DNA of 45,522 nt from UBA11524 sp963590165. GTDB lineage: Bacteria; Bacillota; Clostridia; Christensenellales; Aristaeellaceae. The notes below the pieces were generated by a model that saw only the letters and a program-made list of their open reading frames with translations, was not told the DNA's origin and ran no database searches. The stretch covers positions 1-45,522 of the forward strand of contig CAVANO010000029.1 of assembly GCA_963590165.1 (NCBI GenBank), written 5' to 3'. This document shows positions 34,146-41,773 of the stretch, one piece after another. The first letter of the stretch is position 1; each line of letters opens with the position of its first letter. The translations under genes were made by a program, and so were the position numbers.

Positions 34146-34826
34146 ATGACGAATCAGCAGCTTGCGGAACGCTATGCGCCGCGCGTGTTCTTTGATGATG
34201 CCGAAACGATTCCGCTGCGTGCGGTCGGTTATACCGTGGCAAGAGAGAAACAGCGGAGCGATTCCTTCCCGAAGCGGATGCTTATTCCGCCGAAGGACGG
34301 CATCATGATTGAATATGCCTTCTACTGGGATTATGACATTCAGCACATGTACGATTTGGAGCATGTCTGGGTGATGGCGGACAGCGCCGGACAGGTCATT
34401 GATGCGGAAGGGAGCTTTCATGGCAAATACCTGAAACTGCTGCCGGAGCTGCCGAACGTCCGCAAGGTCGAAAATGATCATGTCAGCGCCTTCTGTCAGC
34501 CGGGCAAGCATGCGTTTCTGCCGGATGGACAGCTGTTTCGCCTTGTGCCGGACTGGCGCGAAGCGTGCAGTACGCAGTCGGGCGGCGGCGTACTGGTCGG
34601 CGGACCGTTTGCAGGAATCTATCAGCCGTCAAAAGAGGACGATGCGCTGTCGGATGCATATCTGCGCGAAAAGCTGTCCTTCGTGCCGACGCTGTCGTTT
34701 AACAAAGTGATGGCGCCGGAGGAGATTGCGCGGCAGCTGATGCCGTGGGAAAAACTGAAACAGTTGATTCCCGGTTGGATTCATGCGGAATGTGACCGCC
34801 TGCGGACGCTGGCGGAACGGAGGTGA
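34146..34826 (+). CDS. NPP1/Vps62-like protein of unknown function in the iol operon
   Basis: A 226-residue protein without signal peptide. I see no standard bacterial metabolic family. Its middle, IQHMYDLEHVWVMADSAGQV followed by SFHGKY, lines up with the NPP1/NLP and Vps62 motif GHRHDWEHVVVW...SAHGKY: the His, Asp and Glu that are essential in that metal-binding heptapeptide are kept as H..D.E. A later PGKHAFLPDG resembles the NHSL region. ATG 34146 has ACGGAGG upstream. The stop is 5 bases before the GH38 start, so the two are co-expressed. Plant-toxic NLPs bind inositol-phosphoceramide glycans, which makes the location striking, but the similarity is remote and the cytoplasmic location differs. 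Function unassigned. Confidence 0.7.
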   Translation: MTNQQLAERYAPRVFFDDAETIPLRAVGYTVAREKQRSDSFPKRMLIPPKDGIMIEYAFYWDYDIQHMYDLEHVWVMADSAGQVIDAEGSFHGKYLKLLPELPNVRKVENDHVSAFCQPGKHAFLPDGQLFRLVPDWREACSTQSGGGVLVGGPFAGIYQPSKEDDALSDAYLREKLSFVPTLSFNKVMAPEEIARQLMPWEKLKQLIPGWIHAECDRLRTLAERR

Positions 34827-34831
34827 GCATC

Positions 34832-37800
34832 ATGATGGGGCGGCAGTATAAGCAACAGCAATGGACATGGCTCGAAGAGATGAAGCAGCAGGTCTATACG
34901 CCGGTCGCGGAGGTGGCATTCGAGGGTTTTACGACGACGAAACGCCTGACAACCGCAGAGGCAGAGCAGGGGCAATTCATGCCTTATCCAGAAGGAACGG
35001 CATGGGGTGCATGCTGGGAATATGGCTGGTTCCGCGCGGATGTCCGTCTGCCGAAGGAATGCGCCGGACGCCGCGTGATCCTGCTGGGCGGACTCGGCGG
35101 TGAACAGCTGTACTATCGGGATGGAAAAGCCATCGGTTCGGTGGATAAGGGTCATCCGTATGTAACGCTGACGCGGTGCGCCGTGGCAGGGGAGCAGGCA
35201 CATTTACTGGTCGAGTCATACGCAGGACACGGCGCACGGCTGGAGAGCCTCGGATTGTGCCCACCGGAAAGAGCTGCGATTCCGCCGGTGCCGGATAAGC
35301 AATGCACCGTGGGCAAATGCATCCTCGCTGTGTGGAATGAGGAGGCATATCAGCTGCTGCTGGATGTGTACACGCTCCAGCAGTTAATGAAAGTGCTGCC
35401 GGAAAAGAGCTTGCGTCTGCAGCGCGTTGCGGCGGCGCTTGACCGCTTCACTCATATCGCTGACCCGGAACTGCCGATGATGGAACGGACGGAGAGCTTC
35501 CGTCAGGCACGGCTGGCTTTGCGCGAGGTGCTCGGCTGCCATAACGGGTCGACTGCGCCGCTGATGTGGCTGATTGGTCAGTCGCATATCGATTTGGCGT
35601 GGCTCTGGCCGATGGAGGACACGTTCCGCAAGGCGGTTCGCACGTATTCCAATCAGATGACGCTGCTGGATGAGTATCCGGAATACCGCTATCTGCTGTG
35701 CGAGCCGGCGCTGCTGGACATGCTGAAAAGTCAGGATGCTTCGCTGTATCAGCGCGTGAAGGAAAAGTGCAAAGAAGGTCAAATTCTGCCCGAGGGTGCG
35801 TTCTATGTGGAATGCGACACGAATCTGCCGTCCGGCGAAAGCCTGATTCGTCAGCTCCAATGGGGCAAGAAGTGGTTCAGGGAGGAACTGGACACGGATA
35901 CACAGGTCGGCTGGCTGCCGGATTGCTTCGGATTCACCGCTGCATTGCCGCAGATTCTGAAAGAGCTGGGTGTGCCGTATTTCGCGACGCAGAAGCTCCA
36001 GCGCGCCGATCCGGAATGCGAACGTTTCCCGTATCACCATTTTATCTGGGAGGGCATTGACGGCTCGGAGGTGCTGGGGCTGTCGTTCATGAAGGACAAT
36101 GGTCCGATTGACCCGGTCACTTTCAAGGAACGATGGGAAGATAACCGCGTGCAGGAGTCGAATATCGATACGCTGCTGCATCCGTTCGGGTACGGCGACG
36201 GCGGCGGCGGTCCGACGCGCGACATGGTTGAAATCAGCCTGCGCCTGAAGGATTTGGAAGGCGTGCCGCGTTCGAAATACGGTGGACTTCGCGAATACTT
36301 TGAGCATATTGCGGCTGAGGGCGTCAGCAACCGCTGGGTTGGCGAGATGTACCTGAGCTGGCATCGCGGTGTGTTCACTTCGCAGCGCCGGGCAAAGGCA
36401 CTGATGCGGCGTGCAGAATTCGCACTGCATGACGCGGAAGCCATGATGGCACGTGCATCGGAATACTGCACGCAGGCGGATTATGATACGATGCATGAGG
36501 CGTGGCGGATGCTGCTGCTCAATCAGTTCCATGATGTGGCAGGCGGCGTTGGCATCCGGCGCGTGAATGCGGAAAACGAACAGCAGCTGCACCGGGTGAT
36601 TGCAGCGGCAAATGCACTGACAGAGAAGCTCCGCAAGGCTTTTTACGGCATTGAACCGGCAGAAAAGGAATGGACGGTATGCAATCCGCTGCCGTGGGCG
36701 CGTTCGGAATGGGTACAGCTCGACGGTGCATGGCGGTATATTCACGCACCGGCGGACGGCGCATCACAGGTTGTCCTTGACAATCAGCCGGATGACGCGC
36801 ATTTGATGCGCACTGAGTACGGCTATGTGCTGGAAAATCGCTATTTGCATGTCGAAGTGAACGAGCAGGGTGTGATCACGGCACTCGTTGATTTGGAAAA
36901 TCATCTGCCGCTGATGTCACAAGGTCAGCGGATGAACGACTGGCGGCTGTTCAAGAATGTGCAGGCGGTCTACGATGCATGGGAGCTTGACCGTGATTGG
37001 GAAACACGCCTTATGCCGGATGCAGTGACCGCAAACGTTGAAATTGCGGAGGACACGCCGAACTGCTGCGCCCTGCGGATTACACGGACGTTCGGCAGCA
37101 GCAGCGCTGTCCAGATCATGCGCCTGTATGCGTCCTCGAGGCGGATTGACTTCTGCACGCATATCGACTGGCACGAGCGTCATCGGATGCTCAAGGCGTT
37201 CTTTGAAAGCAACATCCTGACAGACAACGCCGTGCATGAGATTCAGTTCGGCTATGTGACGCGTCCAGCACATAATTCAACGAAATTCTCGTCCGATCGC
37301 TACGAAGTGTGCAATCACCGGTATTCGGCATTGTGCGAGGACAACCGCGGCTTTGCAGTGCTCAATGACGGCAGTTACGGCATCAGCAGTCAGCGCGGTA
37401 CGCTGGCACTGACGCTTCTGCGTGCGCCGCTTGTGCCGGATGACACGAACAACCTCGGTGCGCACGACCTGACGTATGCGCTGTATCCCTTTGCTGCACC
37501 CTTGACGGACAGTGGCGCTGTGCAGCAGGGTTATGCACTGAATCAGCCGCTTGCGGTTGTGCAGGGGCACTGCGGACATCCGATGGAAGGCTTCTATACG
37601 GATGATCAGCAAGTGCTGCTCGAAACCATCAAGCCGGCGGAGGATGGCAACGGGATTGCTCTGCGGCTCTATAACAGTCAGCATACGCATGCGAAAACGA
37701 CGCTTTATCTGCCGTACACGGCGAAAATGACGGAATGCGGCATGGCAGAAGAAAAACAAATTCCAGTTGGCGAAGGCAGCGCGTTTAAGCTGACGTTTGC

Positions 37801-37834
37801 GCCGTTCCGCGTGCGGACGTTCAGGATTGAGTGA
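34832..37834 (+). CDS. GH38 alpha-mannosidase, cytoplasmic
   Basis: A 1000-residue GH38 enzyme with a jelly-roll-like N domain (about 1-240), a catalytic domain starting IGQSHIDLAWLWP (zinc ligands His 252 and Asp 254), the nucleophile Asp in GWLPDCFGF (about 364), a helical bundle with LLNQFHDVAGG, and large C-terminal beta domains. It hydrolyses alpha-mannosides with retention; size is typical of bacterial and vacuolar-type members. No signal peptide. ATG 34832 has CGGAGG 8 bases upstream, overlapping the end of the previous gene. As part of the iol transcript it may trim mannose from an imported inositol-containing glycan. Confidence 0.93.
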   Translation: MMGRQYKQQQWTWLEEMKQQVYTPVAEVAFEGFTTTKRLTTAEAEQGQFMPYPEGTAWGACWEYGWFRADVRLPKECAGRRVILLGGLGGEQLYYRDGKAIGSVDKGHPYVTLTRCAVAGEQAHLLVESYAGHGARLESLGLCPPERAAIPPVPDKQCTVGKCILAVWNEEAYQLLLDVYTLQQLMKVLPEKSLRLQRVAAALDRFTHIADPELPMMERTESFRQARLALREVLGCHNGSTAPLMWLIGQSHIDLAWLWPMEDTFRKAVRTYSNQMTLLDEYPEYRYLLCEPALLDMLKSQDASLYQRVKEKCKEGQILPEGAFYVECDTNLPSGESLIRQLQWGKKWFREELDTDTQVGWLPDCFGFTAALPQILKELGVPYFATQKLQRADPECERFPYHHFIWEGIDGSEVLGLSFMKDNGPIDPVTFKERWEDNRVQESNIDTLLHPFGYGDGGGGPTRDMVEISLRLKDLEGVPRSKYGGLREYFEHIAAEGVSNRWVGEMYLSWHRGVFTSQRRAKALMRRAEFALHDAEAMMARASEYCTQADYDTMHEAWRMLLLNQFHDVAGGVGIRRVNAENEQQLHRVIAAANALTEKLRKAFYGIEPAEKEWTVCNPLPWARSEWVQLDGAWRYIHAPADGASQVVLDNQPDDAHLMRTEYGYVLENRYLHVEVNEQGVITALVDLENHLPLMSQGQRMNDWRLFKNVQAVYDAWELDRDWETRLMPDAVTANVEIAEDTPNCCALRITRTFGSSSAVQIMRLYASSRRIDFCTHIDWHERHRMLKAFFESNILTDNAVHEIQFGYVTRPAHNSTKFSSDRYEVCNHRYSALCEDNRGFAVLNDGSYGISSQRGTLALTLLRAPLVPDDTNNLGAHDLTYALYPFAAPLTDSGAVQQGYALNQPLAVVQGHCGHPMEGFYTDDQQVLLETIKPAEDGNGIALRLYNSQHTHAKTTLYLPYTAKMTECGMAEEKQIPVGEGSAFKLTFAPFRVRTFRIE

Positions 37835-37910
37835 TGGCTTTGTCCCAAACGCTGGCATAGGTGTTACATTTGAACCCTGCAAGGGAATTTTATGTGAACG
37901 GAGTGAAATG

Positions 37911-38435
37911 ATGAAGAAATTGATTCTGTGTTTCGATTGCGGCGATACGCTCGTTGACGAAGGTACGCAGGTATTCGCAGACAACGGCGATGTTCTGTCC
38001 GCTGAGCCGATTCCCGGAGCATTGGAGGCGCTGCGTGCATTCCATGAACAGGGGTATCGCCTGGCACTCGTTGCAGACGGACGAACGGCATCCTTCTGCA
38101 ACATTCTGGGAAAGCTGAATGTGTGGGAGCTCTTCGAGACGCACACGATCTCCGAGGAAGTCGGCGAACTGAAGCCGAGTCCGAAAATGTTCCATGATGC
38201 GCGGCAAAAGCTCGGCCTGACGGAAGATGATTTCGGGCACATGGTCATGTTCGGCAATAACCGTCTGCGCGACATCAAGGGCGCGAACGGCGTCGGGATG
38301 ATTTCCGTGCTGCTCGACTACAGCCCGCGGTACGTTAAAACGGCGAGCATGCCGGATGAAGAGCCGACATATCTGACGAAGACGCCGCAGGAGTGGATTC
38401 CGCTGATTGATCAACTGGAAAACGAGGTGAAATAA
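37911..38435 (+). CDS. HAD-superfamily phosphatase-like hydrolase
   Basis: A 174-residue HAD protein with motif I CFDCGDTLVDE, motif II around LALVADGR, the Lys in GELKPSPKMF, and motif IV FGNNRLRDIKGANG. The second motif I Asp position is Gly-Asp (DCGDT), a variant seen in many small phosphatase-like HADs. Role unknown; as last gene of the iol operon it could dephosphorylate a sugar or inositol phosphate. ATG 37911 has GGAG 7 bases upstream; an ATG at 37908 is also possible. The 76-base gap to GH38 shows no promoter. Confidence 0.85.
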   Translation: MKKLILCFDCGDTLVDEGTQVFADNGDVLSAEPIPGALEALRAFHEQGYRLALVADGRTASFCNILGKLNVWELFETHTISEEVGELKPSPKMFHDARQKLGLTEDDFGHMVMFGNNRLRDIKGANGVGMISVLLDYSPRYVKTASMPDEEPTYLTKTPQEWIPLIDQLENEVK

Positions 38436-38475
38436 AAAAGCAGGCTGTCCTGACAATTCGGGACAGCCTGTTTTT
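38434..38475. terminator. Bidirectional rho-independent terminator ending the iol operon
   Basis: A perfect 10-bp stem (CAGGCTGTCC at 38441-38450, complement at 38461-38470), 10-base loop, T-run at 38471-38475 and A-run at 38434-38439. It ends both the iol operon and the convergent MFS gene. Confidence 0.92.
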
Positions 38476-38487
38476 ATGCAGTGAATT

Positions 38488-39672
38488 TTACGCTTCAAAC
38501 GTCTGGATGCTCTGCAGATCCTCGTTTTTGATCAGCAGGCCGGGGAAAATAATGCTTGAGATGACGCCAATCACGGCTGCAATGAGGAACATCGGTCGGA
38601 TACCGACAAGATCAGCGAAGATGCCGCCGAGGAAGGAAGAAATCACGATGGATACGGCAGATTCAAACGTGTAGAGCAGCGTCTGGATGGTCGTCTTGAA
38701 CTGCGGTGCGACCATACGGCTGAGCGTCAGCGAGATGGCAACGCTGTTGAGCATGTTCAGGCAGTTGAGCATCTGAATGGCGAACTGAATTTCCGGCGAG
38801 GAAATCAGGTACGTCAGCAGCCAGCGGACAGCGCCGATCATGCCGAGAATGAACAAAATCCGCTTCGTGCCGACCTTGCGGACAAGGCGGTCGGCGAGGA
38901 AAAGGAACGGAATTTCGCACAGCGCACCGGCAGCGAGCATCGTGCCGTACAATTCATTTGAACCGTGAAGCGTTTCGGTAAAGTACAGCGAGTAATAGGA
39001 GAAGTAGATACCTTGCACGAGCGTGTACAGCATCATGTAGACCATGAGCAGGAGAATCGGGCGGTTTTTAAGGATGGTACGGACGGGAAGATGTTTGCCG
39101 CCCTGCCGGCTGTTGTGCCCCTTGAACGGCGGCAGCAGGAAGATGAGCAGGATGTTGAGCAGACAGAAGGCAGAGAAAACGTAGAACGTCGATGTGGTGC
39201 CGGACGCGGAAATCTGTCCGACAATGTACATGGCGATGGAGTAGCCGACCGCACCCATCATGCGGATGGGTCCGTAATCGTGATGGGACAGCTCGGAATA
39301 TTCGACGCTCATCGACGTGTTCAGCGACGGCTCGACACGTCGGCAGATATAGTAGAGCGAATAGAGAATCAAAATGTAGATGAATGACTGGTTCAGCAGA
39401 ATCAGCGGATAAATAACAGCGGTGATCAGGATAAGCAGCTGCAGCAGGCGGTTCTTGCTGCGCGAGCTGTCCGCCATGACGCCCAGGAACGGCTGCGCGA
39501 GCATGGCGACGGCTGCCGCAACGCCGGTAATGAGGCCGATCATGGACTTGCTCAGCCCGATTTCATTCAGGTAGATGCTGAAGTAGCTGCTCGTCGTGTC
39601 CATCATGAAGAAGGCGAAGTTGAACAGCAGGAACGAGTAATAGGAACGCTTGGAAAAGGATTCTGACTGCAC
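38488..39672 (-). CDS. MFS transporter, probably a sugar or nucleoside symporter
   Basis: A 394-residue major facilitator carrier with about twelve membrane helices. The loop after helix 2 reads PFLGVMADSSRSKNR, the conserved MFS motif A region. Overall shape and length resemble the LacY/nucleoside-symporter-like MFS group rather than the larger inositol carriers IolT/IolF. The start is GTG at 39672, with AGGAGG 8 bases upstream. Transcribed away from the glycan enzyme-ABC operon and towards the iol operon. Substrate unknown; a sugar liberated by the neighbouring enzymes is plausible. Confidence 0.88.
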   Translation of the reverse strand: MQSESFSKRSYYSFLLFNFAFFMMDTTSSYFSIYLNEIGLSKSMIGLITGVAAAVAMLAQPFLGVMADSSRSKNRLLQLLILITAVIYPLILLNQSFIYILILYSLYYICRRVEPSLNTSMSVEYSELSHHDYGPIRMMGAVGYSIAMYIVGQISASGTTSTFYVFSAFCLLNILLIFLLPPFKGHNSRQGGKHLPVRTILKNRPILLLMVYMMLYTLVQGIYFSYYSLYFTETLHGSNELYGTMLAAGALCEIPFLFLADRLVRKVGTKRILFILGMIGAVRWLLTYLISSPEIQFAIQMLNCLNMLNSVAISLTLSRMVAPQFKTTIQTLLYTFESAVSIVISSFLGGIFADLVGIRPMFLIAAVIGVISSIIFPGLLIKNEDLQSIQTFEA

Positions 39673-39712
39673 GAACGGTTCCTCCTTTAATTATCGGTGA
39701 ACTCTTGGAATG

Positions 39713-39741
39713 ATTATAAATCAAAAATCGAACTTTTTCAA
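39713..39741 (-). promoter_or_regulatory. Strong promoter of the MFS transporter gene
   Basis: Minus strand: TTGAAA (39736-39741), a 17-base spacer and a perfect TATAAT (39713-39718). Leader about 34 bases. Its spacer contains AAATCAAAAAT (39718-39728), which fits the IolR 11-mer consensus as I recall it. Confidence 0.88.
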
Positions 39742-39750
39742 GAGATAAAA

Positions 39751-39772
39751 CAAAATTACTCAAAATATAATC
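39751..39772. promoter_or_regulatory. Operator-like motif shared with the iolR promoter region
   Basis: CAAAATTACTCAAAAT and the bases after it match 25148-25169 at 18 of 22 positions. It stands just upstream of the MFS -35 box and between the two divergent promoters, a good place for joint control of both units. Confidence 0.45.
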
Positions 39773-39866
39773 AAAATTCAATCCGCTAAAGCAGCAAAAA
39801 TGGAACCGGAAAAATCGGCACATTCCGATAAAATTATGACAATACAGGAAAATCAATAAAAAATAA

Positions 39867-39888
39867 GCACTTTACATAGGAAAAGTGC
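39867..39888. promoter_or_regulatory. Inverted repeat upstream of the glycan enzyme-ABC operon promoter
   Basis: GCACTTT (39867-39873) and AAAGTGC (39882-39888) form perfect 7-base arms around 8 bases, centred about 90 bases before the predicted transcription start. It may be a regulator site. The rest of 39673-39933 is AT-rich and non-coding; it also holds AAATCAATAAA (39850-39860), another match to the IolR 11-mer. Confidence 0.45.
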
Positions 39889-39933
39889 ATAACGAACGGC
39901 AAAAATCGAGAACAGAAAATTTACAAAAACCTG

Positions 39934-39962
39934 TTGACGAAATGGATAAGTTGTGGTATAGT
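39934..39962 (+). promoter_or_regulatory. Strong promoter of the glycan enzyme-ABC operon
   Basis: TTGACG (39934-39939), a 17-base spacer and TATAGT (39957-39962) preceded by TGG. The start of transcription should fall near 39969, only a few bases before the first usable ATG at 39975. Confidence 0.8.
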
Positions 39963-39974
39963 GTTGTTAGGTTC

Positions 39975-41753
39975 ATGGAGCGCAACGCATCCATTCCGAA
40001 AAATGTGATGCGATGGATGAAAGAAAAGTTACATACCTCCGGCATATGGAAGGACGGTGCAAACCAGCTTATGCTTCATTTATCCGAGATGATGGCAAGC
40101 CACGATGCCCTGATTGATCGGCTGATTGCAGCCCAGGAAACGGACGAACAGAATCCCGATTTCGGTGGATTTATTTACCCTAAGGCAATGATCGTCGAGC
40201 CGAGAGAAAGCGGCTTCCGCCTGTCTGATTTGATAATCGGCTATATCTGCAAGGAAAGCCGCCATTATCATGAGGAACGCACGGCCGAGGCAATTCGGCG
40301 CACACTCGTGTATATGGAACGTCATCAGCGCCCGGACGGCTGCTTCGACCTGTCCGGCTGCAACTTCGCCTCGCCGCCCGACACGGCATTTATGACGAAC
40401 GCGATTTTCAACGCGTGGTGGCTGATGGAAAAGCGCTGCGACGAAACGACCGAATGGCTCAAGGCACCGGTAAAACATTTCATCGAGACGTGCGCAGAAG
40501 GCATCGCGGCAGGCGGCTTCCACACGCCGAACCACCGCTGGGCGATTTCCGCGTGCCTCAAGTGCGCATGGAAGGCGACAGGACGCAAGGAATTTTCCGA
40601 CCGCGCAGACCAGTATCTGGCGGAAGGACTCGATATCAACGAGGACGGCGAGTTCGCCGAGCGCAGTGCCGGCAACTACAATCAGGTTAACGATGATCAG
40701 ATGATCCGGCTGTACATCGGCACAGGTGAAAAGCGCTTCCTCGAAGCGAGCAAGGCGAATCTGGAGATGATGTTCGCCTACATCGATCCCGATGATTCCG
40801 TGTTTACGAACAACTCCACCCGTCAGGACAACGGACGCAAGGTTTATCTGGACACATATTATATTCTCTTCCTGCTGACCGGCTATTTCCTTAAGGATAA
40901 GAAACTGGCGAGTGCGGCGGAAGTTATGTACGCAACGGCGAAGCGCCACGGCATTGTATCCAACGGCATTGAATGGTTGCTGCTCTATGACGATCTGGAC
41001 GGCTACGGCGATGACGAAACGTTCGACACCGCCTGCATGACGAAGTACAGCCGCGTGTTCCCGGCATCGCGCATTGCCCGGACGAGAAACGGTAAATACT
41101 CGTGGACGATCATGGAAAACCGCCCGAACTTCCTGTATTTCCAGAGCGGCGCACTGACGATGTATCTGGTGATCTACGCCAACATCTGCGACCGGCGTCA
41201 TTTCCTCGGCGAAAAGATTGAAGCGATTTCCGGCGGCTATCAGATGAAGGCGCACGCTGCAGGCTGGTACTACAAGCCGTTCTGGCCGAATCTGCCGGCC
41301 ACGTCGGACTGGTGGGCGATGGATAATCCCAACACCCGCGAGAAGGTGCAGGGGCTGCCGCTGGATATCACCGTGAACGTCACAGATACCGGCGACGGTA
41401 TCGATGTCGCCATCCATACGGAGGGCATTGACCGGCTGCCGTTCCGCCTCGAGGCAGGCGTACTGCCCTGCACGGTGCGCGGTGAGCAGTTCCTGATGGA
41501 CGGCAAGGCAGGGGAGAGCATCATCCTGATGAATGGCGCAGTTGAACTGAGCAATCAGGCTGGCGATGTGATCACGCTGTCACCCGGCTTCTGCGAGCAT
41601 GCGATGCTGGGACGTTCCACAAACGCTTATCCGCAGAGCCCTGATCACTTCACGCTGTACATGACGGACTTTACGCCCGTTGACCGCGTGATTCATCTCG
41701 GCACAAAGCCCTTTGATCCGCGGTCGCTGAGAGGAAGCAGCAAACGCGGATAA
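39975..41753 (+). CDS. Unclassified glycan-active enzyme, helical (alpha/alpha) barrel plus beta domain
   Basis: A protein of about 592 residues that I cannot place in a named family. The first two thirds is helix-rich with repeated aromatic and acidic motifs typical of (alpha/alpha)-barrel hydrolases and lyases: GFHTPNHRWAISACLKCAW, NEDGEFAERSAGNYNQVNDD, RQDNGRKVYLDTYY. The last third (from about 450) looks like a beta-sandwich. No signal peptide. The open frame extends upstream to 39885, but that part is AT-rich and holds the promoter, so the start is put at ATG 39975; later ATGs at 40008 and 40017 are possible and none has a good ribosome site. First gene of an operon with a sugar ABC importer, so probably acts on the imported oligosaccharide. 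Confidence 0.75.
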   Translation: MERNASIPKNVMRWMKEKLHTSGIWKDGANQLMLHLSEMMASHDALIDRLIAAQETDEQNPDFGGFIYPKAMIVEPRESGFRLSDLIIGYICKESRHYHEERTAEAIRRTLVYMERHQRPDGCFDLSGCNFASPPDTAFMTNAIFNAWWLMEKRCDETTEWLKAPVKHFIETCAEGIAAGGFHTPNHRWAISACLKCAWKATGRKEFSDRADQYLAEGLDINEDGEFAERSAGNYNQVNDDQMIRLYIGTGEKRFLEASKANLEMMFAYIDPDDSVFTNNSTRQDNGRKVYLDTYYILFLLTGYFLKDKKLASAAEVMYATAKRHGIVSNGIEWLLLYDDLDGYGDDETFDTACMTKYSRVFPASRIARTRNGKYSWTIMENRPNFLYFQSGALTMYLVIYANICDRRHFLGEKIEAISGGYQMKAHAAGWYYKPFWPNLPATSDWWAMDNPNTREKVQGLPLDITVNVTDTGDGIDVAIHTEGIDRLPFRLEAGVLPCTVRGEQFLMDGKAGESIILMNGAVELSNQAGDVITLSPGFCEHAMLGRSTNAYPQSPDHFTLYMTDFTPVDRVIHLGTKPFDPRSLRGSSKRG

Positions 41754-41773
41754 GACCGATGGAAGGAATGTGA

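Noticed and set aside
39885..39974. Upstream N-terminal extension of the glycan enzyme from a GTG at 39885
   Set aside because: Codon use is AT-rich unlike the rest, the ribosome site spacing is too short, and a strong promoter lies inside it.
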